Positions 48,441 through 57,582 of a stretch of DNA of 64,000 nucleotides are shown piece after piece. Source of the stretch: an uncultured Candidatus Planktophila sp. (GTDB lineage: Bacteria > Actinomycetota > Actinomycetes > Nanopelagicales > Nanopelagicaceae); contig CALJUA010000030.1 in NCBI GenBank assembly GCA_937975715.1, positions 1 through 64,000 on the forward strand, read 5' to 3'. How positions within the stretch are numbered: the stretch's first letter is position 1; each line of letters opens with the position of its first letter. The notes under the pieces were generated by a model. That model saw only the letters and a list, made by a program, of their open reading frames with translations, made no database searches and had not been told where the DNA came from. The translations under genes were made by a program, and so were the position numbers.

Positions 48441-48446
48441 TAGGGT
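48441..48446 (+). promoter_or_regulatory. -10 element of proS (leaderless)
   Basis: TAGGGT ends 7 nt before the ATG at 48454, with no ribosome-binding site between. -35 unclear. Confidence 0.4.
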
Positions 48447-48453
48447 TCGCATC

Positions 48454-50187
48454 ATGTTGCGAATGTCTACCTTATTTCTCCGCACCCTCCGTGATGACCC
48501 AGCTGATGCTGAGGTTCCAAGCCACCGTTTACTAGTGCGCGCTGGATATATCCGCCGTGTAGCTGCTGGTATTTACTCATGGCTGCCACTCGGTGTCATC
48601 ACACTTCGCAATATCGAGAACGTTGTTCGTGAAGAGATGAACAATGCGGGATTCCAAGAGGTTCACTTCCCAGCGATGTTGCCTAAGGATCCTTACGAGC
48701 AGACCAACCGTTGGACAGAGTACGGCCCAGATTTGTTCCGCCTGCAAGACCGCAAGGGCACTGATTACTTACTTGGCCCAACGCATGAAGAGATGTTTAC
48801 CTTGATGGTCAAAGGTGAATATTCTTCTTATAAAGATCTTCCACTTTCCCTCTATCAGATTCAGACCAAGTACCGCGATGAAGCGCGTCCACGTTCAGGA
48901 ATCATCCGAGGTCGCGAATTCGTGATGAAGGATTCATACTCATTCGACCTCACCGACGAAGGATTGGTCGAGTCTTACCAAAAGCACCGCGCGGCATACA
49001 TCAAGACTTTTGATCGCCTGGGAATGAAGTACAACATTGTCTCTGCTGTTGCAGGTGCAATGGGTGGATCTTCATCTGAAGAATTTCTAGCACCATGCCC
49101 AACTGGCGAAGATACATATGTCTTATGTCCAAGTTGTGGTTATGCAGCAAATGTTGAAGCGATGACAACAAAGGTAGCTGCCGGCGATGCCTCATCAGTC
49201 GGTGCGCTAGAAGTCTTTGATTCACCAAATACTCCAACGATTGATACTTTGGTTGAGCTCCTTAATTCAAAGTTTGGTCCAGGACATACCGGTGCATCAA
49301 CGCTCAAGAACGTCATGTTGATGGCCGATGAGACAGCAATCTCCGTTCTTGTTCCTGGTGATCGCGAAGTCGATATCAAACGACTTCAAGCAAATATGCC
49401 AGGCGTTAATGAAATCCGTGTCTTTGAAGAACAAGATTTCGCAAAGTTCCCAGGACTTGTTAAGGGATACATCGGTCCACAGGATGCAAAGAAGAGCGGC
49501 ATCGTTGTCTATGCAGATCCACGCATCGCACCAGGTACAGCCTGGATTACAGGTGCCAACGCGAAAGATAAGCATGCTCGCAACGTTGTCAACGGCCGCG
49601 ACTTCGAAGTCGATCATTACATCGAAGCAGTTGTTGTCCGTGAAGGCGATTCATGCCCTAAGTGCGACACCGCTGTTGTCATTGATCGCGCTATTGAAAT
49701 TGGCCATATCTTCCAACTTGGTCGCAAATATGCAGATGCACTCAATCTCACTGTTCTTGATCAGAACGGTAAGAGCCAGGTTGTCACAATGGGCTCATAC
49801 GGAATCGGCGTATCTCGCGCAGTTGCTGCAATCGCAGAACAGACTCACGATGAGATTGGCCTTTCCTGGCCGGTATCTGTTGCACCCGCAAAGGTGCATG
49901 TTGTTGTCGCGGGCAAGGATGACGCACTCTTTGAGGCAGGCGAGAAGTTAGCTGCAGATCTTGAAGGTCGCGGTATCTCGGTCATGCTCGATGATCGCCG
50001 CAGCACAAGTCCAGGTGTGAAGTTCAAGGATGCTGAGCTCATTGGTATTCCGATGATTGTCGTTGTGGGCAAGGCGCTTGAAAATGGCAACGTTGAAGTG
50101 CGGGTTCGCAAGAGCGGCGAAAAGCAAGAGATTGCTGTCGGCAGTGCAGTCGAAGAAATTGCAAAGACTCTAGCAACTCTCGCATAA
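48454..50187 (+). CDS. proS: Prolyl-tRNA synthetase (bacterial type)
   Basis: 577 aa. Class II synthetase that charges tRNA-Pro. Motif 2 is at [20 protein letters not shown] (~140), motif 3 at [18 protein letters not shown] (~448). The editing (INS) insertion lies between ~225 and 390, making this the long bacterial form, and the C-terminal anticodon domain covers ~475–577. Start at 48454 fits the leaderless promoter; ATG 48463 is possible. Confidence 0.97.
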   Translation: MLRMSTLFLRTLRDDPADAEVPSHRLLVRAGYIRRVAAGIYSWLPLGVITLRNIENVVREEMNNAGFQEVHFPAMLPKDPYEQTNRWTEYGPDLFRLQDRKGTDYLLGPTHEEMFTLMVKGEYSSYKDLPLSLYQIQTKYRDEARPRSGIIRGREFVMKDSYSFDLTDEGLVESYQKHRAAYIKTFDRLGMKYNIVSAVAGAMGGSSSEEFLAPCPTGEDTYVLCPSCGYAANVEAMTTKVAAGDASSVGALEVFDSPNTPTIDTLVELLNSKFGPGHTGASTLKNVMLMADETAISVLVPGDREVDIKRLQANMPGVNEIRVFEEQDFAKFPGLVKGYIGPQDAKKSGIVVYADPRIAPGTAWITGANAKDKHARNVVNGRDFEVDHYIEAVVVREGDSCPKCDTAVVIDRAIEIGHIFQLGRKYADALNLTVLDQNGKSQVVTMGSYGIGVSRAVAAIAEQTHDEIGLSWPVSVAPAKVHVVVAGKDDALFEAGEKLAADLEGRGISVMLDDRRSTSPGVKFKDAELIGIPMIVVVGKALENGNVEVRVRKSGEKQEIAVGSAVEEIAKTLATLA

Positions 50188-50188
50188 C

Positions 50189-50968
50189 GTGTTCTACGAA
50201 CTCTCTACCTTAAACGTCGCGCTCTTATTTTTGGCGATGTTTTCTGCTGGCTTTGTAGACGCAATCGCGGGCGGGGGAGGATTGATTCAAACTCCCGCAA
50301 TGTTGCTCTCTTTCCCTGATCGCAATCCAGTCTCAGTCGTAGCAACCTCAAAGACCGCAGCATTCTTCGGAACATCAACTGCCGCAATCAAATATCGCAA
50401 GTCGATTAAGACAGATCCCAAGTTATTGCTTGCGATGGTCATTCCGGCATTTGTCGGTGCATGCGGCGGAGCGCTGCTTGCATCGCATATTTCTCCCACT
50501 ATTTTTAAGAGTGCGATCTTCTTTATGATGATTGCAATCTTTATCTACACATTGGCAAAGCCAGATCTTGGCAAAGTGCATGTAGAAAAGCACTCACCAA
50601 AGAAATTGATGATCATCGGCTCTATCGCCGCAACAGCTATCGGTTTCTACGACGGACTGATTGGCCCTGGTACCGGCACGATGTTGATGATCGCACTTGT
50701 TGCTGTTATGGGATTTGCTTTTGTTGGCGCTTCTGCGATTGCAAAGGTTGTCAATGCCACAACAAACTTGGCCTCGATTATCGTCGTAGGTTTCCGAATC
50801 GGAATCCTCTGGAAGATTGGCCTCTTCCTAGCCATCGCCAACTTGGCCGGGGGATATTTGGGTTCACATATGGCAATTAAGAAGGGCTCGGGATTTGTTC
50901 GAGTCTTCTATTTGATTGTCACAGCACTGCTGATTTTGCGACTTGGATACTCGCTTTATATACAGTAA
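50189..50968 (+). CDS. TauE/SafE-family membrane permease
   Basis: 259 aa with about eight hydrophobic segments. The family duplicates a four-helix unit with glycine motifs, seen here as AGFVDAIAGGGGLIQTPAML (~20) and IGFYDGLIGPGTGTMLMIAL (~152). Family members export or import sulfite, sulfonates or other organic anions; no substrate is indicated. The start is GTG at 50189, one base after the proS stop. The core order usually runs proS to rimP directly, so this is a lineage-specific neighbour. Confidence 0.85.
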   Translation: MFYELSTLNVALLFLAMFSAGFVDAIAGGGGLIQTPAMLLSFPDRNPVSVVATSKTAAFFGTSTAAIKYRKSIKTDPKLLLAMVIPAFVGACGGALLASHISPTIFKSAIFFMMIAIFIYTLAKPDLGKVHVEKHSPKKLMIIGSIAATAIGFYDGLIGPGTGTMLMIALVAVMGFAFVGASAIAKVVNATTNLASIIVVGFRIGILWKIGLFLAIANLAGGYLGSHMAIKKGSGFVRVFYLIVTALLILRLGYSLYIQ

Positions 50969-50980
50969 ATTAAGCCACGC

Positions 50981-51009
50981 TTCACAATTGAATAACAACA
51001 GAATAGGAC
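50981..51009 (+). promoter_or_regulatory. Promoter of rimP–nusA
   Basis: TTCACA (50981–50986), 17 nt, TAGGAC (51004–51009), then 9 nt to the ATG at 51019. The short leader carries only a weak GGCAAAG. Confidence 0.5.
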
Positions 51010-51018
51010 GGCAAAGCC

Positions 51019-51492
51019 ATGGCACTTAAAGACCAAATCGCAGAACTCATTACTCCAGCGCTACAACAAGCTGGATATTTCCTCGAAGACGTCAATCTCG
51101 TAACTCCAGGCAATCACCGCATTGTTACTGTCATCGTCGATGGCGAGAGTGCACTCAATCTTGATCAAGTCACCGTTGCATCCAAGCTCGTTTCAGAGCT
51201 GATGGATGAAGCGCCATTTATGGGCGAGACACCGTTTACCCTCGAAGTCACATCGCCAGGAATCGACCGCCCACTGACATTGCCACGCCACTTCGCAAAG
51301 AATGTCACTCGCTTGCTCAAGGTCACCAAGACCGATGGCGAAGTTGTCACAGGACGTATTGCCTCTAATACCGATGCAGATGTCACTCTTACTGTTGCTG
51401 TTAAGAAGGAGGCAAAGGAAGTTGTCGTCGCCTTAGCCGATATCAAACGTGCTGTAGTTGAGATTGAATTCAACCGAAAGGACGAGAACTAA
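51019..51492 (+). CDS. rimP: Ribosome maturation factor RimP
   Basis: 157 aa. It assists 30S assembly. The N-terminal α/β domain shows YFLEDVNLVTPGNHRIVTVI and the motif FTLEVTSPGIDRPLTLPRHF (~74), followed by the SH3-like C-terminal domain. Only 1 nt separates its stop from nusA. Conserved rimP–nusA–infB order. Confidence 0.95.
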   Translation: MALKDQIAELITPALQQAGYFLEDVNLVTPGNHRIVTVIVDGESALNLDQVTVASKLVSELMDEAPFMGETPFTLEVTSPGIDRPLTLPRHFAKNVTRLLKVTKTDGEVVTGRIASNTDADVTLTVAVKKEAKEVVVALADIKRAVVEIEFNRKDEN

Positions 51493-51493
51493 C

Positions 51494-52468
51494 ATGCATG
51501 TTGAAATGGAAGCTCTCGTTGCTCTCACCACTGAAAAGGGCATGTCCCTCGAGCAACTTATCCAAGCAATCGAAGCTGGAGTACTGACTGCTTATAACGA
51601 GACAGCGGAGCCAAACCGATACGCGCAAGCAAAGCTCAATCGCGAAACCGGCGAAATTCAAATCATCATTCCTGAATTCAATGAGATGGGCGAACGCATC
51701 GCTGAGAAAGTTGATGAACCAGAAGGATTTGGCCGCACTATTACCTCAACTGCACGACAAGTTATTAAGCAGGCGATGCGCGCAACAAATGATGCTGAGA
51801 TCGTGGGGGAGTTCACCGCATCTGTCGGCGATGTTATCTCTGGCGTAATTCAACAAGGTCGCGATCCCAAAATGATCAATGTCAACCTTGGTCGCATCGA
51901 AGGACGCATTCCGCCACAGGAACAAGTTCCAGGTGAGGTCTACGAACACGGTGCACGCATCAAATGTTTCGTTGTTGAAGTAAAGCAAGGCATGAAGGGG
52001 CCAGAGATTATGTTGTCTCGTAGCCACCCAGGTCTTGTCAAGCAATTATTTGCTCTTGAAGTTCCAGAAGTGAAAGATGGCATCGTCGAGATCATGGGCG
52101 TAGCCCGTGAAGCCGGTCACCGCACGAAGATTGCGGTGCGTTCGCATCGCGCAGGTGTTTCACCAAAGGGCTCATTGATTGGCCCAATGGGTGCACGTTC
52201 GCGAGCCGTGATGGATGAACTCAATGGCGAGAAGATTGACATCGTGGATTACGACGAAGATCCAGCAAAGTACGTGGCACATGCGCTTGCACCTGCAAAG
52301 GTAAGCAAGGTCGAGATTGTTGACCTTGATGCTCGCAGCGCCAAAGTAGTAGTTCCTGATTACCAGCTCTCATTGGCTATCGGAAAAGATGGGCAGAATG
52401 CCCGCCTTGCAGCCCGCCTTACCGGCTGGCGCATTGATATCCACCCAGACGCTCCCACAGCGGAATAG
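51494..52468 (+). CDS. nusA: Transcription termination/antitermination factor NusA
   Basis: 324 aa from the ATG at 51494 ([17 protein letters not shown]); the frame opens earlier at 51458 inside rimP, rejected. Domains: N-terminal RNA polymerase-binding domain (~1–110), S1 (~115–185, [20 protein letters not shown]), KH1 (~210–265, [20 protein letters not shown]) and KH2 (~285–324, [20 protein letters not shown]). It has no acidic C-terminal repeats, as is normal in actinobacteria. AAAGGAC upstream is a distant ribosome-binding site. Ends with TAG. Confidence 0.96.
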   Translation: MHVEMEALVALTTEKGMSLEQLIQAIEAGVLTAYNETAEPNRYAQAKLNRETGEIQIIIPEFNEMGERIAEKVDEPEGFGRTITSTARQVIKQAMRATNDAEIVGEFTASVGDVISGVIQQGRDPKMINVNLGRIEGRIPPQEQVPGEVYEHGARIKCFVVEVKQGMKGPEIMLSRSHPGLVKQLFALEVPEVKDGIVEIMGVAREAGHRTKIAVRSHRAGVSPKGSLIGPMGARSRAVMDELNGEKIDIVDYDEDPAKYVAHALAPAKVSKVEIVDLDARSAKVVVPDYQLSLAIGKDGQNARLAARLTGWRIDIHPDAPTAE

Positions 52469-52488
52469 GAAATTGAAGGGTGTTTCGG

Positions 52489-52641
52489 TAGACTCACCCC
52501 AGTTAATTACATATTCGCAGTGAATGTGTAAAGAAATGGATGCGAAAGATATGAAGCAAAAATGAGCTTGTTCACATCATGAGGTTCGACAACTAGGGCT
52601 CGCATCCCACAATAGAATTTGCGGGCCAAGACAGGAGAAAT
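52489..52641 (+). promoter_or_regulatory. infB promoter and 5' leader
   Basis: TAGACT (52489–52494) and the next six bases repeat the rpsB promoter exactly (TAGACTCACCCC), but no good -35 is found. The leader of about 140 nt has a hairpin pairing GGCTCGCA with TGCGGGCC (about 52598–52627) just upstream of the AGGAGA ribosome-binding site. No ylxR gene, common at this place, is present. Confidence 0.5.
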
Positions 52642-55314
52642 GTGTCAAAGGTCCGTGTACATGAGTTGGCAAAACAACTCGGTATGGAAAGCAAGGAAGT
52701 CCTTGCAAAGTTACAAGAACTCGGCGAATTCGTCCGATCAGCATCATCAACAGTTGAGCCACCGGTTGCCCGCAAGTTAATTGCGCTCTATCCCGATGCA
52801 AAGCCAGCTGAAGAGAAGAAGCCTGTAAAGAAAGCTGCAGCCAAAAAAGCTGTTGCAGCAAAGCCAGAGGTAAATCCAGAACTTGCAGCTGAACTTGCTG
52901 CAGAGCTCGGTGTAGACCTCGCGGCGTTAAAGGCATCTCGCGAAGCAGAACAAGCAGCAGCTGCTGCAGCTGCAGCAACACCAGAATCACCAGTGGCTCC
53001 AACCACTCCACCAGTTCCAGGTGCACCAGCTGCTCCTCGTCCAGGTAACAATCCATTCTCAGCAGGAGCGGCAGTTCCACGTCCTCCTCGTCCAGGTAAC
53101 AATCCATTCTCAACAGGTGGCGCAGTTCCGCGTCCACCGCAGCGACCAATGGGTGCTGCACGTCCAGGTGCACCACGTCCCGGCGCACCTCGTCCAGGTT
53201 TTGCTGCACGTCCAGGTGCACCACGTCCAGCAGGAGCAGGCGGTCCAGGTCGTCCAGGTTTTGCACCACGTCCAGCAGGAGCAGGTGCACCAGCATCAGG
53301 TCCATATCGTTCTTCAGGTCCATCTACTGGTGGAGCTCCACGTCCCGGCGGTCCAGGTCGTCCAGGCGGAGGTCCCGGCGGTCGCGGATCTGCAGCAGGT
53401 GCATTCGGTAAAGGAAAGTCTTCAAAGCGTAAGCAGAAGTCGAGAAAGGCTCTTCGCGAAGAGTTCGACAATATGCAAGCACCACAACTTGGTGGCGCAG
53501 TTATTCCTCACGGTGATGGCAATACAAAGATTCGCATGCGTCGCGGTTCATCGCTGGCAGATTTCGCCGAGAAAATTGGTGCAGATCCAGCAGCGCTAGT
53601 TTCAGCGCTCTTCCATCTTGGTGAGATGGTGACTGCAACTCAATCAGTGGATGCAGATACCTTCGAAATTCTTGGTGCCCAACTTAAGTACCAGATCGAA
53701 ATTGTTTCTCCAGAAGATGAAGATCGTGAGCTCCTTCAGGACTTCGATATCGATTTGGCTCAAGAGCTAGCCGATGTTGATCCAAATGATCTCGTTGCTC
53801 GTCCACCAGTTGTGACTGTTATGGGTCACGTCGATCACGGTAAGACTTCGCTTCTCGATGCGATACGTAAGACTGAGGTCATCAAGGGCGAAGCAGGCGG
53901 AATCACACAGCACATTGGTGCATATCAAATTCACCATGATCACGATGGCGTTAACCGCGCAATTACATTTATCGATACACCGGGTCACGAAGCCTTTACC
54001 GCTATGCGTGCTCGTGGTGCGAAGGTAACTGACATTGCCGTTCTCGTTGTCGCAGCAGACGACGGAATCATGCCTCAGACAATTGAAGCGCTTAACCACG
54101 CTCAAGCAGCTGATGTTCCAATCGTTGTTGCAGTTAACAAGATTGATAAGGAAGGTGCGAACCCAGATAAGGTCCGCCAGCAGTTGACCGAGTACAACCT
54201 CATCGCTGAGGAGTACGGCGGAGACACAATCTTCGTAAATGTCTCTGCAAAGCAGGGCAAGGGTGTCGATGATTTGATTGACTCTATTCTCCTTACAGCA
54301 GATGCTGCTATCGATCTTCGTGCAATTGCAGAAGATGATGCTCGTGGTGTTGCTATTGAAGCTCACCTCGATCGTGGTCGCGGACCAGTTGCTACTGTGC
54401 TTGTTCAGCGCGGTACTCTGAAGGTCGGAGATGCAATCGTTGCCGGTGGTTCATTTGGTCGCGTTCGTGCGATGCTCGATGAGCATGGTGAGAATGTCAC
54501 TGAGGCAGGACCATCTCGTCCAGTTCAGGTACTCGGATTCACTTCCGTTCCAAATGCTGGCGATACATTCCTTGTCGCAGAAGATGACCGTACTGCTCGT
54601 CAGATTGCTGAGAAGCGTCAGGCTGCAGAGCGCAATGCTCAGCTTGCAAAGGCTCGCAAGAAGGTCTCACTCGAAGACTTCATGGAACAGTCCAAGATCT
54701 CTACGCTCAACCTTATTCTCAAGGGCGACGTATCAGGTTCTGTGGAAGCTCTCGAAGATGCGCTTATGCAGCTTGATGTCGGAGCTGAAGTTGATCTTCG
54801 AGTTATCCACCGTGGCGTCGGTGCAATTACCAAGAGCGATATCACTCTTGCATCTGCATCAACTGCTGTTGTTATCGGCTTTAACGTTAAGCCAGAACCA
54901 CAGACAGCAATCTTCGCTGATCAAGAAGGCGTCGAAGTTCGCTTCTACTCTGTTATCTACAACGCAATCGAAGAAATCGAGCTCTCACTTAAGGGTCTCC
55001 TTAAGCCAGAGTACGAAGAGGTTGTATTGGGTACCGCAGAAGTACGCGATCTCTTCAAGTCTTCAAAGGTCGGAACTATCGCTGGTTCACTTGTACAAAG
55101 CGGAATCATTCGACGCAATGCAAAGGCACGAGTTATTCGTGGCGGAGCAACAATTGCCGAGAGCGTCACAATCGAATCGCTCAAGCGATTTAAGGATGAT
55201 GCAACTGAGGTCCGCGAGGGTTACGAGTGCGGTATCGGCGTAGGTAAGGGTGCTGACCTACAGGTCGGAGACATCATTGAGGTCTTCGAGATGCAAGAGA
55301 AGAAGCGCGCATAA
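52642..55314 (+). CDS. infB: Translation initiation factor IF-2
   Basis: 890 aa. GTPase that places initiator tRNA on the 30S subunit. An IF2_N helix domain (~1–55, [20 protein letters not shown]), an Ala/Lys segment, then a long Pro/Gly/Arg-rich disordered stretch (~115–255, repeats of RPGAP), a second IF2_N-like part (~295–365), the G domain with GHVDHGKTS (~395), DTPGHEAF (~442) and NKIDKEG (~500), and domains II–IV to the end. GTG start with AGGAGA 4–5 nt upstream. The repeat-rich stretch also gives a long open frame on the other strand, which is a shadow. Confidence 0.97.
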   Translation: MSKVRVHELAKQLGMESKEVLAKLQELGEFVRSASSTVEPPVARKLIALYPDAKPAEEKKPVKKAAAKKAVAAKPEVNPELAAELAAELGVDLAALKASREAEQAAAAAAAATPESPVAPTTPPVPGAPAAPRPGNNPFSAGAAVPRPPRPGNNPFSTGGAVPRPPQRPMGAARPGAPRPGAPRPGFAARPGAPRPAGAGGPGRPGFAPRPAGAGAPASGPYRSSGPSTGGAPRPGGPGRPGGGPGGRGSAAGAFGKGKSSKRKQKSRKALREEFDNMQAPQLGGAVIPHGDGNTKIRMRRGSSLADFAEKIGADPAALVSALFHLGEMVTATQSVDADTFEILGAQLKYQIEIVSPEDEDRELLQDFDIDLAQELADVDPNDLVARPPVVTVMGHVDHGKTSLLDAIRKTEVIKGEAGGITQHIGAYQIHHDHDGVNRAITFIDTPGHEAFTAMRARGAKVTDIAVLVVAADDGIMPQTIEALNHAQAADVPIVVAVNKIDKEGANPDKVRQQLTEYNLIAEEYGGDTIFVNVSAKQGKGVDDLIDSILLTADAAIDLRAIAEDDARGVAIEAHLDRGRGPVATVLVQRGTLKVGDAIVAGGSFGRVRAMLDEHGENVTEAGPSRPVQVLGFTSVPNAGDTFLVAEDDRTARQIAEKRQAAERNAQLAKARKKVSLEDFMEQSKISTLNLILKGDVSGSVEALEDALMQLDVGAEVDLRVIHRGVGAITKSDITLASASTAVVIGFNVKPEPQTAIFADQEGVEVRFYSVIYNAIEEIELSLKGLLKPEYEEVVLGTAEVRDLFKSSKVGTIAGSLVQSGIIRRNAKARVIRGGATIAESVTIESLKRFKDDATEVREGYECGIGVGKGADLQVGDIIEVFEMQEKKRA

Positions 55315-55317
55315 CTC

Positions 55318-55788
55318 ATGGGAAAGAATCACCGCAGCGATAAAGTTGCAGACCGCATCAAGGTTGTAGTCGCACAGCTACTTGAGACGAAGATTAAAGA
55401 TCCTCGTCTCGGCTTTGTCACTATTACCGATGCGCGCGTGACTGGAGATCTCCAGCATGCCTCGATTTTCTACACCGTCTTTGGTGAAGATGATGAGCGC
55501 TCTGCAACTGCTGCGGCTCTTGAATCAGCAAAGGGCGTTATCCGCTCTGCTGTTGGAAAAGATCTCGGAACTCGCATCACTCCAACTCTTGAATTCATTC
55601 TCGATGGGCTGCCAGAGTCAGCTCGCGCGATGGACACACTCCTTAATAAGGTGCACGAGCTCGATGCACAGGTTGCCAAGGCTCGTGAAGGTGCCAAGCC
55701 TGTAGTTGAAGACGCTTACAAGCAGCCTCGGCCAATTTCAAATGACGCGCATGCCCAAGGTCATCGCGATATTGACGACGAAGAATAA
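55318..55788 (+). CDS. rbfA: Ribosome-binding factor A
   Basis: 156 aa. 30S maturation and cold adaptation factor; KH-like fold with LLETKIKDPRLGFVTITDAR (~22) and the conserved end of the domain LGTRITPTLEFILDG (~82). A ~35-residue charged tail follows. It starts 3 nt after the infB stop. Confidence 0.95.
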   Translation: MGKNHRSDKVADRIKVVVAQLLETKIKDPRLGFVTITDARVTGDLQHASIFYTVFGEDDERSATAAALESAKGVIRSAVGKDLGTRITPTLEFILDGLPESARAMDTLLNKVHELDAQVAKAREGAKPVVEDAYKQPRPISNDAHAQGHRDIDDEE

Positions 55789-55800
55789 TTCCAAGGAAAC

Positions 55801-56676
55801 ATGTCTGACGGATTCTTGGTGGTTGATAAAGCCCCAGGTATGACTAGCCATGATGTTGTGGCAATCGGTCGCCGTGCACTGAACACTCGCAAGGTTGGCC
55901 ACGCTGGCACTCTCGATCCGATGGCTACCGGAGTCCTCGTTCTTGGCTTCAACAACGGAACACGTCTACTTCAGTACATCACCGATGGCGATAAGAGCTA
56001 CACCGCAACTATCGTGCTTGGCTCATCAACAACAACTGATGATCATGAAGGTGAAATTACCTCGACCGCTGATGCATCACAGGTCAGCGATGAAGATATC
56101 AAGCGAATTCTTGCCACAATGGTCGGCGAAATCATGCAGCGCCCTACAAATGTCTCCGCAATCAAGGTAGATGGAAAGCGCGCCTACGACCGTGCGCGTT
56201 CGGGGGAGGAGTTCGAACTCCCTGCTCGCAAAGTCAACATCTCTCAATTGGATGTACTCAATATTCGACATAAAGATGCGACGACTCTCGTTGATATTGC
56301 AGTCACATGTTCTGCCGGCACTTACATCCGTGCAATTGCTCGTGACTTGGGTGCAGAGCTAAAGGTTGGTGGCCATCTCAACGTATTACGTCGTACTCGA
56401 GTTGCAGGCTTTACTCTCGATCAAGCCATCGGCGTAGACCAACTCAAAGGCGGCAATGTAAAGACTCTCGATCTAGCCGATGTCGCGCGCGCAACTTTCC
56501 CAGTCCGTGAACTAGACCTGGAAGAAGTCAACGAGCTCTCATTCGGCCGTCCACTCAGTTCAAACCCAAGCGATGAGTTATTTGCAGCGCTATCTCCTGA
56601 TAACCGGCTGATTGCACTATTGAAGAATGCATCAGATAAAGCGAAACCACTCGCGGTTTTTGCAGCGGCGAACTAG
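55801..56676 (+). CDS. truB: tRNA pseudouridine(55) synthase
   Basis: 291 aa. It makes Ψ55 in the T loop of tRNAs. The catalytic Asp is in HAGTLDPMATGVLVLGFNNG (~34–53), with DKSYTATIVLG, RPTNVSAIKVDGKRAYDRAR (~115) and CSAGTYIRAIARDLG (~178). The C-terminal ~60 residues are the short actinobacterial form. CCAAGGA upstream gives a ribosome-binding site. Ends with TAG. Confidence 0.96.
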   Translation: MSDGFLVVDKAPGMTSHDVVAIGRRALNTRKVGHAGTLDPMATGVLVLGFNNGTRLLQYITDGDKSYTATIVLGSSTTTDDHEGEITSTADASQVSDEDIKRILATMVGEIMQRPTNVSAIKVDGKRAYDRARSGEEFELPARKVNISQLDVLNIRHKDATTLVDIAVTCSAGTYIRAIARDLGAELKVGGHLNVLRRTRVAGFTLDQAIGVDQLKGGNVKTLDLADVARATFPVRELDLEEVNELSFGRPLSSNPSDELFAALSPDNRLIALLKNASDKAKPLAVFAAAN

Positions 56677-56682
56677 GTAAGG

Positions 56683-56688
56683 CAAGAT
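56683..56688 (+). promoter_or_regulatory. Possible -10 element of ribF (leaderless)
   Basis: CAAGAT ends 6 nt before the ATG at 56695. No ribosome-binding site is close; AGGTAAGG lies further up at the truB stop. Confidence 0.3.
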
Positions 56689-56694
56689 TCACCT

Positions 56695-57582
56695 ATGAGC
56701 GCGTCCACCGTAGTAGTCATCGGAGTCTTCGATGGCGTTCATAAGGGACATCAAGCTCTGCTCAATCGCGCTAAAGATATTGCCGATGGTCGCCCCATTG
56801 TTGCGCTCACTTTTGACCCACACCCTCGCACAGTCTTTGCTCCAGATTCAGTTCCACCAATGCTCACCACTTTGGCAGACCGTGTTGAGCTTCTGAAGAT
56901 TCATAATGCAGATCAAGTAGCGGTGATGAAGTTCAACGAGCAATTCGCAGCGATGTCACCAGAAGATTTCGTGAAGAACATCCTGGTAGATCAACTTCAT
57001 GTAAGTACGGTCATCGTCGGAAAGAACTTCACCTATGGCGCTAAAGCTGCCGGCAACGTCGATTCTTTAATTAAGGATGGCTTGAAGTACAACTTCACTG
57101 TTGACGTACAAGAGTTAGCCGGGGGAGAAGAACCAATCTCTTCTTCTCGCATCCGCAACTTAGTGATGGAAGGCAAAGTCGAAGAGGCTCGCACACTTCT
57201 ATCTCGCCCGCACCGACTGGATGGCGTTGTTGTCCATGGCGAAAAGCGTGGTCGTGAGATTGGTTATCCCACTGCAAACATTGGCAAGATCGATGGTCAG
57301 ACTATTCCTGCAGACGGTATCTATGCCGGATGGCTTACCGTTGGAATTAACTTTTGGCCGGCTGCAATTTCTATCGGTACCAACCCAACATTCGAAGGTG
57401 ACCGAGGTCGTCAGGTTGAGGCCTACGCGTTAGATCAACAAGGTTTAGATTTGTACGACAAGGCTGCATCAGTTGAGTTCGGCTGGTACTTGCGACCAAC
57501 CTTGAAGTTCAATGGACTCGACGAGCTATTGGTTCAGATGAAGAAGGATTGCGATGAAGCGCGCAGGCTTACAGAGAATTAG
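56695..57582 (+). CDS. ribF: Bifunctional riboflavin kinase / FAD synthetase
   Basis: 295 aa. The N-terminal adenylyltransferase has the HxGH-type motif GVFDGVHKGHQALLNRA (~10–26) and ISSSRIRNLVMEGKVEEA (~150). The C-terminal riboflavin kinase begins near 178 with GREIGYPTANIGK and has TNPTFEGDRGRQVEAY. It makes FMN and FAD, cofactors needed for example by acetolactate synthase. Its last 29 bases overlap the start of the secreted Gly-rich gene. Confidence 0.96.
   Translation: MSASTVVVIGVFDGVHKGHQALLNRAKDIADGRPIVALTFDPHPRTVFAPDSVPPMLTTLADRVELLKIHNADQVAVMKFNEQFAAMSPEDFVKNILVDQLHVSTVIVGKNFTYGAKAAGNVDSLIKDGLKYNFTVDVQELAGGEEPISSSRIRNLVMEGKVEEARTLLSRPHRLDGVVVHGEKRGREIGYPTANIGKIDGQTIPADGIYAGWLTVGINFWPAAISIGTNPTFEGDRGRQVEAYALDQQGLDLYDKAASVEFGWYLRPTLKFNGLDELLVQMKKDCDEARRLTEN

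Noticed and set aside
52788..53471. Long minus-strand open frame opposite infB
   Set aside because: It is the mirror of the Pro/Gly/Arg-rich repeat in IF-2; no start signal, no recognisable protein.
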